32,603 nt of DNA from an uncultured Acetatifactor sp. (GCA_947624245.1 CANQJL010000029.1:1-32603); one strand, 5' to 3'; counted from the first letter of the stretch, positions 1 through 8,219 are shown. The notes: generated by a model not told the origin, from the sequence alone. Translations and numbers: made by a program.

Positions 1-363
1 ATTATAGCGCATAGATCTCTCGGGGTGGGTAAAATCCGCCACCTGTACCCTGTAGCCCTTCTTTTTCAGATAAGCACTGTACTTCTTGTGGAGATTCCCC
101 TTGGGGTCGGAGATGCAATAGCTTCCCACGGCCTGCATTAGATTCGGCGTGACAATGGTGCGCGTCTTGCCGGTGCCGCTTCCTCCCACCACAAGCACGT
201 TGTTGTTCAGCTTGGTCTTGTAATCGTCCAGGCTGAACGAGCAGTCCCTGGCGACGAGCAGGCTTCCTGCTGCAAATTCCGCGGAGGCCCTCCGCTGCTT
301 TTGTGCGTCCTTTTGCTTTTGTATGTCCTTTTCCTTTGGCTTTTCCATATTAATCCGGCTCAT
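1..363 (-). CDS. VirD4/TraG-type conjugative coupling ATPase, N-terminal part (runs off left edge)
   Basis: Coupling proteins are hexameric ATPases that bring the DNA-relaxase complex to a type IV secretion channel. The first 121 codons are present. After a highly charged Lys/Gln/Glu stretch (residues 7-28) comes a Walker A motif, GGSGTGKT, at residues 60-67, followed by T-P-N-L and then S-D-P-K-G, the arrangement typical of TraG/VirD4 proteins of Firmicutes. The start is an ATG at 363 behind GGGAGGGAGAAAG. No membrane segment precedes the Walker A, whereas classical VirD4/TraG proteins begin with transmembrane helices, so this looks like a short soluble form. The gene starts 15 bp after the stop of the ClpP-like gene, so the two are probably one operon. 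FtsK/SpoIIIE is the main alternative, but the post-Walker sequence fits VirD4 better. Most of the gene lies outside the window. Confidence 0.8.
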   Translation of the reverse strand, partial: MSRINMEKPKEKDIQKQKDAQKQRRASAEFAAGSLLVARDCSFSLDDYKTKLNNNVLVVGGSGTGKTRTIVTPNLMQAVGSYCISDPKGNLHKKYSAYLKKKGYRVQVADFTHPERSMRYN

Positions 364-378
364 CTTTCTCCCTCCCCT

Positions 379-960
379 TTACAGAAAACTGTCGGCGATC
401 CTGTCACAGATCCCGAAGGCAACGGCTTCCTCGGCATTCATCACATTGTCAAAAGAAGTGGCGCTGTTGATCTCCTCCAGTGTCTTTCCCGTGTGACGGG
501 CAAGGATACCATTGACGATATCCCTTGTCTCCAAGATGGAATCGGACAGTCTGGAAATGGACGTGGCGGAGCCGGTCACGCCCTGCCCCAGAAGGACCTC
601 ATGTATCATCACCTTGCTGTGGGGCAGAATGAACCGATGCCCTTTTTGTCCCGCTGCAAGCAGCACCGCCGCCATGCTGGCCGCCATACCGACACAGTAC
701 ACGTTCAGCTCGTTGGGACAGCTCTGCATACAGTCATAGACCGCAAGTCCGGAGCCCACTTCGCCTCCCGGGCTGCTGATGTAAATGTCTATGGGCTCCG
801 GCGTCCTTGTGAGATACATCATCGCCTGTACAAAAGAAAGCGCGGTCTTCGGAAGTATCATTTCGTCCAAAAAGAGCTTCCGCTCCGTGAGCAGTGCACC
901 TTCCAGCGAGACAGTCTGTATGCCTCTTCCGGTCTCCTCGAGATAAGCCTCTGTGTTCAT
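379..960 (-). CDS. ClpP-like serine protease subunit linked to a coupling protein
   Basis: A 193-residue protein of the ClpP fold, the usual ClpP length. The catalytic triad is readable: Ser95 in G-M-A-A-S-M-A, His120 in M-I-H-E and Asp171 in the S-F-D-N segment. The family signature S-S-P-G-G is at 62-66. It differs from housekeeping ClpP at the position after the catalytic His (Glu rather than Gln) and in the handle region. ClpP subunits form barrels that degrade proteins fed by an AAA+ unfoldase; no unfoldase gene is visible here. The start is the ATG at 960 behind AGGAGGAT. It sits directly upstream of the coupling-protein gene and is probably co-transcribed with it, which suggests a role in the conjugative element. 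The family call is secure; the substrate and partner are unknown. A TepA-like role is an alternative. Confidence 0.85.
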   Translation of the reverse strand: MNTEAYLEETGRGIQTVSLEGALLTERKLFLDEMILPKTALSFVQAMMYLTRTPEPIDIYISSPGGEVGSGLAVYDCMQSCPNELNVYCVGMAASMAAVLLAAGQKGHRFILPHSKVMIHEVLLGQGVTGSATSISRLSDSILETRDIVNGILARHTGKTLEEINSATSFDNVMNAEEAVAFGICDRIADSFL

Positions 961-1167
961 CGCATGTATCCTCCTGTTCTCTGCATCTGTATTATCTTTG
1001 ATCTGTGAGAATCATACATCGAACAAAAGGCTCAAAACAGGCATTTCCCCGAAAAAATAAAATATTCGTTTTTCAGTCGGAAAAGAAAGCACAAAAAAGG
1101 ACATTCCCCTTGATTTCCCGTTCCAAAGCAGCGGCAGATATGACGGCAGCAAGGTGTCTGATTTCCG
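961..1167. other. Intergenic region between the ABC ATPase gene and the clpP-like gene
   Basis: Both flanking genes lie on the minus strand. The only clear signal is the AGGAGG ribosome binding site of the ClpP-like gene. A GATAAT-like -10 for that gene is visible on the minus strand about 35 bp before its start, but no good -35 accompanies it. A TGACGG/CCGTCA inverted repeat (1141-1146 and 1165-1170) overlaps the stop of the ABC ATPase but has no T-tract, so I do not call it a terminator. Confidence 0.4.
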
Positions 1168-1791
1168 TCACTTTCCTAACTGATCCATGCGAATTGCAAC
1201 GTCCACCGAATCAGCCAGTTCCTTGCTGTGAGTTACAACAATTACGCATTTCCCTTCTTCATGAGCAATCCGCTTGAGCAGATCGATCACATCCCATGCA
1301 GTCGCTTCATCCAGATTCCCGGTAGGTTCATCCGCCAATAAAACATTCGCATCACTTGCCAATGCGCGCGCAATCGCAACACGCTGTTGCTGTCCGCCTG
1401 AAAGCTGCAAAACATTACGTTTCCAAAATTCTTGACTGATCCCCATTTTATCAAGGATGGGTTCCGGCTCCTTTTTTCCTCCCAGCTTTACATTTTCCAC
1501 GACGGTCAGATAGTCGATCAGGTTATAACTCTGAAATACCAAAGAAATATGATGTTTTCTGTGTTCTGTCAGATCTCTGGCGGTTATCAGCTTTCCGTCA
1601 TAAAGAATCTCGCCTTTTGTTGGGGTGTCGAGTCCGGCCAGCAAAGAGAGCAGCGTTGTTTTTCCTGACCCGCTTGGACCAAGCAAGGCATACATTTTCC
1701 CGGGTTCAAATCCATAGTTCACATTTTTCAGAATCAATTTATCCTTTTGAGATTTATAAAAATATGAGACATTTTTTGCTTCTAAAATCAT
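1168..1791 (-). CDS. ABC transporter ATPase (MacB/LolD-type, partner of FtsX-like permeases)
   Basis: A 207-residue ABC ATPase that would power the two permeases encoded just upstream. Visible motifs in order are Walker [10 protein letters not shown] at residues 38-46, signature L-S-G-G-Q-Q-Q-R, Walker [12 protein letters not shown], and the H-loop V-V-T-H-S. Signature plus length place it in the MacB/LolD/BceA class, which works with FtsX-type permeases in mechanotransmission or peptide and lipid extrusion rather than import. I chose the ATG at 1791: it has AAGGAGG at ideal spacing, whereas the longer reading from 1818 has no ribosome binding site and starts inside the upstream permease. It is the last gene of the lipoprotein-permease-permease-ATPase operon. 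The transported substrate cannot be told from sequence. Confidence 0.93.
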   Translation of the reverse strand: MILEAKNVSYFYKSQKDKLILKNVNYGFEPGKMYALLGPSGSGKTTLLSLLAGLDTPTKGEILYDGKLITARDLTEHRKHHISLVFQSYNLIDYLTVVENVKLGGKKEPEPILDKMGISQEFWKRNVLQLSGGQQQRVAIARALASDANVLLADEPTGNLDEATAWDVIDLLKRIAHEEGKCVIVVTHSKELADSVDVAIRMDQLGK

Positions 1792-1804
1792 AAAGTTTTC
1801 CTCC

Positions 1805-3259
1805 TTAAACCAATTCACTTAAAATATCTTTGGGGTTCTTTTTCAAAATACCGATTCCCGCTGTTCCAATAGAAACGGCAGTAAGTATAACCATCCCTGC
1901 TCCGCAGATCAGAAACATTTCCTTTGTAATGTCTACATCCACACCGACTACTGTTTGCTCTGACTGTACGGTGCTGTAAGCTACATTATCGGCATTTATG
2001 TTCTTCTCCAGTTCTGCCTGTTCTGCCTGTGCAGACACAAGATAATCCGCCGCAGCGCCGGAAGCTGCAGGTGCCAATGTAAAGGAAATTGCAAATGCCA
2101 ATAATGCTGTGATAAATGCTTCTGCAAATAGCTGTCCTAACACATTTTGCTTTTTATAACCAAGAGAGAGGAGAATCCCAATTTCATAATTTCTGTTTTT
2201 GGTCCAGAATACAAAAATCAAAAACAGCATGATAAACCCGGCTGCAAAGGTAATCAGAATGAGCAATGTGCTGATTTTCTCCAAGTCATTAAAATTTGAA
2301 GACATGGTGGACATATTACCGTTCCGGTCAATGAGGTCGTACCGTTCCCAATCAATATCCACAGCGCTGACGGCAGCTTTTACAGCATCATAGTTATCGA
2401 CATCGCCGACCTGAAAATAAGCGTGTTCATAGCAGGGATCATTTTCACTTCCTTCCGCCTTTTCCGGAAATCGAAGATCGGTAAAAATAATATTTTCCGA
2501 ACGGAAGGTATCACCTGCCATAAGAGGAGACATAGGCTGTTGGGTCTGATAAATCCCGATGATCGTTGCCTCCTGTACCTGTGAATGTTCCGGGTCGTGA
2601 TAATCATTGAAACCGATTTTATCTCCAACAGCGAGATGATCCTGGTCTGCCAGTTGTTCAGAGATTACGCATACATCCTGATCCTTCTCTGTAACCATCC
2701 GTCCATCTTTCAAAGTAACATTGCCTGATAACACGTTGGAATCTAATTCCATTTTTCGATTCCCGATCAATACGACGCCACCCATGTCGTTGGTCTGATC
2801 CATATCAGGATCTTCGATCCGATCAAATCCGACTGGATTTACTGCTGTAATACAGGTTGAAATATTGTAATCCGATATTCCCGGAACATCTGCTAATTTT
2901 TCAATATCTGATATTTGCAAAGAATCAAAGGAATTATCACACCAGACCATCCATTGTGTACCGTATGCCGTTTCCAGTTTTTTCTGATGTACGCCGCCAT
3001 ACGAGCCTTCTTGTCCGGCTCCTATCTTTTCCGAGCATTCTGTCAGTCGTTTAGAACGGTTTTTTTCATTTGCATCCAGACGAAGTCCCGCACCGATTGC
3101 CTGGCGGGTAGTATCTTGTGTTTGTACATTTGCATTTCTGCAGGCCATTCCACAAAGAAGAAACAGGCAGATTGTTATCATAACCAGAAGCAGCAGAATA
3201 CTTTTTATTGGCTTACGTATGACGCTGCGCCACGCTCTTTGTAAACTATTCATTTTCAA
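1805..3259 (-). CDS. FtsX-like ABC transporter permease (second of pair)
   Basis: A 484-residue membrane protein with MacB/FtsX topology. There is one N-terminal transmembrane helix (about residues 17-40), a large extracytoplasmic domain of roughly 280 residues, then three C-terminal helices beginning near residue 335, with L-G-Y-K-K in the cytoplasmic loop that normally contacts the ATPase. It should pair with the permease upstream and the ATPase downstream. The start is uncertain. A TTG at 3259 lies 7 bases after GGAGG, while an ATG two codons later (3253) is 13 bases away, so TTG is preferred. It starts 2 bp after the preceding permease stops, which implies translational coupling. Substrate unknown; base composition is AT-richer than the core genes. 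Confidence 0.88.
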   Translation of the reverse strand: MKMNSLQRAWRSVIRKPIKSILLLLVMITICLFLLCGMACRNANVQTQDTTRQAIGAGLRLDANEKNRSKRLTECSEKIGAGQEGSYGGVHQKKLETAYGTQWMVWCDNSFDSLQISDIEKLADVPGISDYNISTCITAVNPVGFDRIEDPDMDQTNDMGGVVLIGNRKMELDSNVLSGNVTLKDGRMVTEKDQDVCVISEQLADQDHLAVGDKIGFNDYHDPEHSQVQEATIIGIYQTQQPMSPLMAGDTFRSENIIFTDLRFPEKAEGSENDPCYEHAYFQVGDVDNYDAVKAAVSAVDIDWERYDLIDRNGNMSTMSSNFNDLEKISTLLILITFAAGFIMLFLIFVFWTKNRNYEIGILLSLGYKKQNVLGQLFAEAFITALLAFAISFTLAPAASGAAADYLVSAQAEQAELEKNINADNVAYSTVQSEQTVVGVDVDITKEMFLICGAGMVILTAVSIGTAGIGILKKNPKDILSELV

Positions 3260-3261
3260 TC

Positions 3262-4482
3262 TTATCCCTCCATTTTGGACAGTGTATCTCTTGGATTTGC
3301 CCGCAAAATCGGAACTATGGAAATTCCAACGGCAATGAAAACGATCACACTGCCAAGCAAAAACAATGTCAGCAAGTGAGTTCCGCTAGGTCCCGTATTT
3401 ACGTTAACGGCAAGCTCGTATGTTTCAAACAGGCTGTGCATGAGCTGGCCGGCAAACAAACTGCTGACGGCTGCCGCTCCGATTACAGAAAGTACAAACA
3501 GTGAAAAACTCTCCGTCATAGCTTGCAGGAACAAGCTGCCTTTTGAAATCCCCAAGCTGATGAAAACCGCCATTTCTTTTGTCCTGGTTCTCATCCACAT
3601 ACAAAGAAGCAGGGAAATTACAATGACAGCAGTTATAATAATCAGCACAAGCGTCAGAGAGGAAATACGGATCACTTGTTCCAAGGGTGCCTGCATTTGC
3701 TGATAAAGCAAATCTGACGTTGAGATGTCTATATCTTCTCCGGCTACGAATGGCTCGATCTGCTGACGCAGGCTGCTCAGATTCTCAGGATCGTCCGTAT
3801 AAACAGCAATGGAAGAATATCCTTCCTCACCATATAGTGTTTCAAACAGAGCATGGTCCACAAAAATCTGGTTTTCGATCCGATAGGCCGAAACAATAGA
3901 AGCATCCTGCTTACGTTCCATACCGGAAAAGAAGATGCCGGTAATTTCCCCCGTGGCCGTGCTGCCGTTTTCGGCTGCAAAAGTGAGCTGATCTCCAATC
4001 TGAAATCCATTTAATTCAGCCAAAAGAGAATTTACTAAAATCCCACTGTGTCCCTCTTTAATGGGGTTTCCATCGAGCAGTCTATACTTTTCTTCTGCAA
4101 AGGAACCATCCGTTTCTGTATTATCATACGCCTGAAGCGTGACCGACACGTTAAGATCACTTTCATCATCTTTTACGATTACAGGTGTAAAATTTCCCGA
4201 ATAAGCGGTATGACTTGCTACGCGGTTAATTTTGCTGACATTGGGAAGCTCCAAAATTTGAGCGCAAAGCTCTGTTTGAATCTTATTTTCTCCCCTCTGA
4301 TCTTTCAGGACAATCTTTGTACCTGTCTTTTCCCACATGGAACGGCTGGTGGCTTGGGCTGTCTGTAACACCATGGTTCCGCACAAAACCATGGTGCTGA
4401 TGATAAATAAGCACAAGAACAAAAGTAGGCTTTTGCTTTTCTTACGGGTAATATACCGGAAGGCCCTTTGATAAAAATACAT
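3262..4482 (-). CDS. FtsX-like ABC transporter permease (first of pair)
   Basis: A 406-residue permease with the same layout as its neighbour: an N-terminal helix at about residues 17-38 after a basic R-K-K-S-K segment, an extracytoplasmic domain, and three C-terminal helices starting near residue 275. The cytoplasmic loop carries S-L-G-I-S-K. The two permeases differ in sequence and length, so a heterodimer with a homodimeric ATPase is likely. The ATG at 4482 follows the lipoprotein stop by 6 bp. The ribosome binding site is weak (GGGATG or GAGAG), suggesting that translation depends on the upstream gene. It could be an extruder of antimicrobial peptides or lipid-linked compounds, or a signal-transducing complex; nothing in the sequence decides this. 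Confidence 0.88.
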   Translation of the reverse strand: MYFYQRAFRYITRKKSKSLLLFLCLFIISTMVLCGTMVLQTAQATSRSMWEKTGTKIVLKDQRGENKIQTELCAQILELPNVSKINRVASHTAYSGNFTPVIVKDDESDLNVSVTLQAYDNTETDGSFAEEKYRLLDGNPIKEGHSGILVNSLLAELNGFQIGDQLTFAAENGSTATGEITGIFFSGMERKQDASIVSAYRIENQIFVDHALFETLYGEEGYSSIAVYTDDPENLSSLRQQIEPFVAGEDIDISTSDLLYQQMQAPLEQVIRISSLTLVLIIITAVIVISLLLCMWMRTRTKEMAVFISLGISKGSLFLQAMTESFSLFVLSVIGAAAVSSLFAGQLMHSLFETYELAVNVNTGPSGTHLLTLFLLGSVIVFIAVGISIVPILRANPRDTLSKMEG

Positions 4483-4488
4483 TTACTC

Positions 4489-5001
4489 TCACATCCCTTC
4501 TATTCTGTGTATGAATACACGGCTGGCATGGAGAACATCGTTATCGTCATAGTCTCCGCAGATAATAAGAGAAGTTTGTTTTTTTACATTCTCTACTGTC
4601 GCAGTTTCATAAGCAGCTGTCGCAGTCTGAATGTCCACATGAGCAATCCAGAACGTACAATCGGAATCATACACAACAGATACAAAGGTATCCTCATAGC
4701 CGGGAGCCGCCTGAATAGCTTCTCCCTCGCCGCCTTCTTTGGTAGGAGAAACCGTACAGCCCGTTTCCGTAAACTCGTAAACCGTACCGCTTAAGCTGCT
4801 GATTTTAAAAAGTTTGTTTGCATCGGCTGGATTCTCAACAGATCCGGAATCGGGCACATCGTTTTCATCTGTCTGTTCATTTGACTGCATAGGAGCAGGC
4901 GGATTTGAATCCGAGGATTCCTTTGGCGTCTGCTGCCCGCACCCTGCACAGGCAAGTACCAATATCATAGTTACGAAAAGTAAAATCATTTTGTGTTTCA
5001 T
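4489..5001 (-). CDS. Putative lipoprotein, first gene of the transporter operon
   Basis: A 170-residue secreted protein. It has a basic start (M-K-H-K), a hydrophobic stretch to about residue 20, and a lipobox-like A-C-A-G-C-G segment with cysteines at 18 and 21, either of which could be lipidated. A Ser/Pro/Asn/Glu-rich linker (about 25-60) follows, typical of lipoproteins that hang off the membrane, then a compact C-terminal domain of about 110 residues. I recognise no named domain. The start is an ATG at 5001 with AAGGAGGTG 8 bases upstream. Being first in the operon and divergent from the two-component system, it may present ligand to the permeases or sensor, or protect the cell; that is inference from position only. 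Confidence 0.75.
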   Translation of the reverse strand: MKHKMILLFVTMILVLACAGCGQQTPKESSDSNPPAPMQSNEQTDENDVPDSGSVENPADANKLFKISSLSGTVYEFTETGCTVSPTKEGGEGEAIQAAPGYEDTFVSVVYDSDCTFWIAHVDIQTATAAYETATVENVKKQTSLIICGDYDDNDVLHASRVFIHRIEGM

Positions 5002-5032
5002 ATGAAAACACCTCCTTGTTTTGTTCGGACAG

Positions 5033-5038
5033 ATTATA
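5033..5038 (-). promoter_or_regulatory. -10 element of the lipoprotein/ABC transporter operon promoter
   Basis: On the minus strand TATAAT lies about 30 bp upstream of the lipoprotein start. A partial -35 (ATGACT or TGACTT, about 18-19 bp further upstream) is poor, so an activator may be needed. Confidence 0.5.
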
Positions 5039-5091
5039 CGAGGTAAGTTCTATAAAAGTCATCAAAACAATAAAAGAATATTTGCGTATTC

Positions 5092-5124
5092 TTAGAAGAT
5101 TTTTAGAAAGTCGTCTGCTATAAT
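5092..5124 (+). promoter_or_regulatory. Response-regulator promoter with direct-repeat operator candidate
   Basis: A consensus TATAAT sits at 5119-5124, 30 bp before the regulator start. In place of a good -35 there are two direct repeats of TTAGAA, at 5092-5097 and 5103-5108. Their starts are exactly 11 bp apart, one helical turn, and the second ends 10 bp before the -10. This is the layout used by OmpR-family regulators at promoters they activate, so autoregulation is likely. It lies in the divergent region shared with the transporter operon. Confidence 0.5.
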
Positions 5125-5154
5125 AAGATTGGATATATATTTAAGGAGGACACG

Positions 5155-5838
5155 ATGCGGATATTGTTTGTAGAAGATGACCGGCAATTATCTGAAGTTG
5201 TGGCGGAACAACTGAAAAAGGAAGGATATATTATAGATTGTTGCTATGATGGGGAGGAAGCTCTCGGTTACGCCTTAAATGACACGTATTGTTATGATGT
5301 TGTATTGCTTGACAGAATGTTGCCTATTGTAGACGGGTTAACGATTTTGAAAGCTATGCGCCAAAAGCATATCCCTACGCCTGTTATCATTCTGACCGGG
5401 CTTGGGGCGTTAGAAGATAAAATCGACGGATTAGACTGCGGCGCAGATGATTATCTGGTAAAACCATTTCATGTCAGGGAACTGCTTGCAAGGATCAGAG
5501 CTCTCACACGCAGACCGGCTGAGATTGTGAATAAAGAAATTCTTACTGCTTATGACCTAACGCTGGACCGAGAACACAGAAGGTTGACTTGCAAGGACCA
5601 TTCTGTAATTCTGACGCAAAAGGAATCTGATCTTATTACAGTTTTTATGGAGATGCCTGATAAAACCCATAGCCGCAGCGAGCTGATCTGGCGGGTATGG
5701 GGAGAAAACACAGAGATAGAAAACGGCAATGTGGACAACTATATTCATTTTTTACGGAAACGGTTTCGGGAACTAAAATGTAAAACTACGATAAAAACGA
5801 TATATGGAGCCGGTTTTTGTTTAGGAGAATTGCAATGA
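5155..5838 (+). CDS. OmpR/PhoB-family response regulator
   Basis: A 227-residue response regulator. The receiver domain (1-115) has the acidic pair Asp8/Asp9, phospho-acceptor Asp53 in L-L-D-R-M-L-P, switch Thr81 and Lys103 in V-K-P-F. The C-terminal winged-helix domain (about 125-225) carries T-Q-K-E and the R-x-W-G segments typical of OmpR effectors, ending with K-T-I-Y-G-A-G. The ATG at 5155 follows AAGGAGGACACG. The stop overlaps the kinase start (ATGA), so the two are translationally coupled. It is divergent from the lipoprotein/ABC operon, which is its most likely target. Its closest resemblance is to the VanR-like regulators common next to FtsX-type transporters in clostridia. Confidence 0.95.
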   Translation: MRILFVEDDRQLSEVVAEQLKKEGYIIDCCYDGEEALGYALNDTYCYDVVLLDRMLPIVDGLTILKAMRQKHIPTPVIILTGLGALEDKIDGLDCGADDYLVKPFHVRELLARIRALTRRPAEIVNKEILTAYDLTLDREHRRLTCKDHSVILTQKESDLITVFMEMPDKTHSRSELIWRVWGENTEIENGNVDNYIHFLRKRFRELKCKTTIKTIYGAGFCLGELQ

Positions 5839-7124
5839 TAAAGAAATTACGAAAAAGGCTCATGCTGCTGTTTCTTTCATTTACAATGCTTATCTTTACG
5901 GCGGCCATGTGTCTGATGATAAAAGGCACAGTTAAACGGGTACAGAGCTACGAAATAGAGTATGTGGAAAATATGACTGACAGTATCATTGAATTAGCAC
6001 GGCAATCGAAGGATCTGTCAGAACTGAATCTGTCAAAATATAATGAAAAGCTGCAGGGCTACATTTTTGTTTCTGATGGTATTCACCAGCAATCAAGTTC
6101 CGAAAACACTACCCTTTCCCTCGAGATGGTAAGCAGACAGATAAAATCCGGCAAAGACATTCTCTCTATGGAGCAAATCGAAGCGGACGGGACAGAAAAT
6201 GGAGCCACTGCCCGGACTATCTGCACAATTTACGACAGCAATAAAAAAGAGTTTTACGGATTGCACAGCACCTTTTTCATAAATGACACCCCCGGCGAAA
6301 TCATATTAGCCTATCCCCGTTCAACTTTCGGAAGCATTTTCCAGAAAAACTGTATCTGGTATCTGACTGTCTGGGTCGGCGTTTGTCTGCTGATGTTTTT
6401 CATAAGCCGTTTTTTGATCGGAGAAGCTATCCATCCAGTAGAAACAGCGATGAAAAGCCAAAAGGATTTTATTGCTTCTGCTTCACACGAATTAAAATCC
6501 CCTCTGGCTGTTATCCAGGCAAATGCAGAGACATTAAGGGTTGAAGATATGGATGCTGTCTCTGCACAGAAGCAGAAAGTTATTCTGAATGAGTGCAGCC
6601 GCATGTCGGGGCTTGTTCAGGCGCTGCTTTCATTGGCAGCAAGTGACACAGGACATTGGACAATGGATATGAAAAAGACCGATGTTGATACACTTCTTAT
6701 AGAAACATGGGAGGAATATATCGAACCGGCTCAAAAGAAGAATCTTCATTTGGATTTGGATATTGAGGAGCAATATCCCCTGCTGGTATGTGATAAAAAC
6801 CATATAAAACAAGCTCTTGGAGTTTTATTTGACAATGCGATTTCTTATTCTCCATCCGGAGCATCTATTGAAACAGGCGCTAAGGTAATGGAAAAGTCGA
6901 TTCTTTTTTATGTGAAAGATCATGGTCCCGGAATAGCCAATGAAGAAAAAGGAAAGGTATTTCAGCGATTTTATTCCGGAGATCAATCAAGAACAGATAA
7001 AAACCATTATGGATTGGGCCTAAGTATAGCGTTGGAAATCGTAAAGCTCCATCATGGGACGATTATAGTGAAAGATACACCAGGAGGAGGCTGTACAGTT
7101 GAAGTACAGATACCGCTTAAATAA
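5835..7124 (+). CDS. Membrane sensor histidine kinase, partner of the upstream regulator
   Basis: A 429-residue kinase. Transmembrane helices lie at about 9-29 and 173-193, enclosing an extracytoplasmic sensor of about 140 residues with no recognised fold. The H-box has the phospho-acceptor His218 in S-A-S-H-E-L-K-S-P. The ATPase domain shows the N-box Asn334 (L-F-D-N-A-I), G1 box D-H-G-P-G-I (362-367) and G2 box G-L-G-L-S-I (393-398). I chose the ATG at 5835: it has AGGAG 8 bases upstream and overlaps the regulator stop. A longer reading from 5817 lacks a site. The large sensor argues against a Bce-type kinase, which lacks one, so this kinase probably reads a signal itself. Signal unknown. 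Confidence 0.95.
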   Translation: MIKKLRKRLMLLFLSFTMLIFTAAMCLMIKGTVKRVQSYEIEYVENMTDSIIELARQSKDLSELNLSKYNEKLQGYIFVSDGIHQQSSSENTTLSLEMVSRQIKSGKDILSMEQIEADGTENGATARTICTIYDSNKKEFYGLHSTFFINDTPGEIILAYPRSTFGSIFQKNCIWYLTVWVGVCLLMFFISRFLIGEAIHPVETAMKSQKDFIASASHELKSPLAVIQANAETLRVEDMDAVSAQKQKVILNECSRMSGLVQALLSLAASDTGHWTMDMKKTDVDTLLIETWEEYIEPAQKKNLHLDLDIEEQYPLLVCDKNHIKQALGVLFDNAISYSPSGASIETGAKVMEKSILFYVKDHGPGIANEEKGKVFQRFYSGDQSRTDKNHYGLGLSIALEIVKLHHGTIIVKDTPGGGCTVEVQIPLK

Positions 7125-7184
7125 AGAAATCACAAATTGGCAAGCAATGCAAACTTGTACAAGCTTGCTTATGGCTCACGCGCT
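7125..7184. other. Convergent gap with an inverted repeat
   Basis: The kinase gene and the HTH gene converge here. GCAAGC (7140-7145) and GCTTGC (7163-7168) form a hairpin arm pair enclosing the palindrome CTTGTACAAG. There is no clear T-tract on either strand, so terminator function is only possible. Confidence 0.3.
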
Positions 7185-8123
7185 TTATCGGAAAATGTCC
7201 TTATTCTCGCGCAGGCCCGCTATCCACTCGCCGGGCTTTGGAAACGGCAAAGGATACGCCTGACGCCGAAACTCCCTGTAGCAGTATTCTAAGATTTTCC
7301 ACTGTTCCTCCGTGCTTGTGGCAACGTCGCCTTTCAGATACCGAACGATGGTCTTCTCGGAGCGGCGGGAGAGCTTTGCAAAGCTTTCCGGCGTCATATC
7401 CGGAAGCTCGGCCAGCAGACCGCTCAACAGCCGGCCGAATGCGTCTGCCGGCAGATGCCGATACCCCTTCCAGACCGATTTTTGCTCCAGAAAACGCGGG
7501 ATCTCCTCCATCTGGACAAAGGAGATATGCGTCTCCTCCCCCCGCCTCCACCGTTCCACAAGGCCAGGCGGCACTGAAAGCCGCTTTGCGAACTCTTTCG
7601 GATCGACGGCAAGCTCCTTGAGCGCAGCGCTCAGCTTCTCCCCGTATCTCATGGCATACTTTTTCTCTTTTATCCTCTCCGCATAAAGATGATCCATCTC
7701 GCTGCGAATGATGTACTGATCCCAGGCGCTTAAGTGAACCGTGCCGTTGATGCACATGCTGAGCATTCTCTGATCCATTTTTTTGCGGGTGGGCGCGTGG
7801 ATTTCGATCCATTCCGACAGCTCCGCCTGGGAAATGCCATACGCCTCCATGGTCTTCCGCATCACTGCCGCAAACTGCTCCGAGGACATATGCTCGCATA
7901 TAAAGTGCTCCTGACCGTGCAGGTAATGTTCGATCTTCTCCCGCACCTTGGCCGGAGGCAGCGACTGATTTTCACCGTTCAGATACCGGCTTACGGTCTT
8001 CTGGCTTTTGCCGATGACCTCCGCCAGCTTCTCCTGGGAGATGCACAGCTCCTCCATTCGGGCGGCCAGCCTCTCCCCGTATTCTATGATGGCGGCCCGT
8101 TCCGCCTCCGTGGGTCTCCTCAC
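7185..8123 (-). CDS. Protein with four helix-turn-helix-like repeats
   Basis: A 312-residue, charged, soluble protein made of four repeats of about 70-75 residues. Each has a Cro/C1-like helix-turn-helix signature: residues 16-50 (S-Q-E-K-L-A-E ... V-S-R-Y-L-N-G), about 84-128 (S-Q-A-E-L-S-E, degenerate with an insertion), 161-196 (D-P-K-E-F-A-K ... V-E-R-W-R-R-G) and 230-266 (T-P-E-S-F-A-K ... I-V-R-Y-L-K-G). Repeats 1 and 4 are the best preserved. The start is a GTG at 8123 with GGAGG 9 bases upstream. It is convergent with the kinase gene and lies upstream of nothing obvious it would control. It probably binds DNA at several sites or bridges them; I know no named family with this layout. 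Confidence 0.75.
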   Translation of the reverse strand: MRRPTEAERAAIIEYGERLAARMEELCISQEKLAEVIGKSQKTVSRYLNGENQSLPPAKVREKIEHYLHGQEHFICEHMSSEQFAAVMRKTMEAYGISQAELSEWIEIHAPTRKKMDQRMLSMCINGTVHLSAWDQYIIRSEMDHLYAERIKEKKYAMRYGEKLSAALKELAVDPKEFAKRLSVPPGLVERWRRGEETHISFVQMEEIPRFLEQKSVWKGYRHLPADAFGRLLSGLLAELPDMTPESFAKLSRRSEKTIVRYLKGDVATSTEEQWKILEYCYREFRRQAYPLPFPKPGEWIAGLRENKDIFR

Positions 8124-8219
8124 AATGGTCTTCCTCCGTCCTTATCCGGTCTCGCCGTTTGGCTCCATTGTACAGCATCACACATTTTGTTGCAAGAAAA
8201 TCCCTTCGCCTTCTCCGCG
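8124..8219. other. Short gap between the spoIIM-like and HTH genes
   Basis: This 96-bp gap carries the GGAGG of the HTH gene. No strong promoter or terminator was recognised. Confidence 0.3.
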
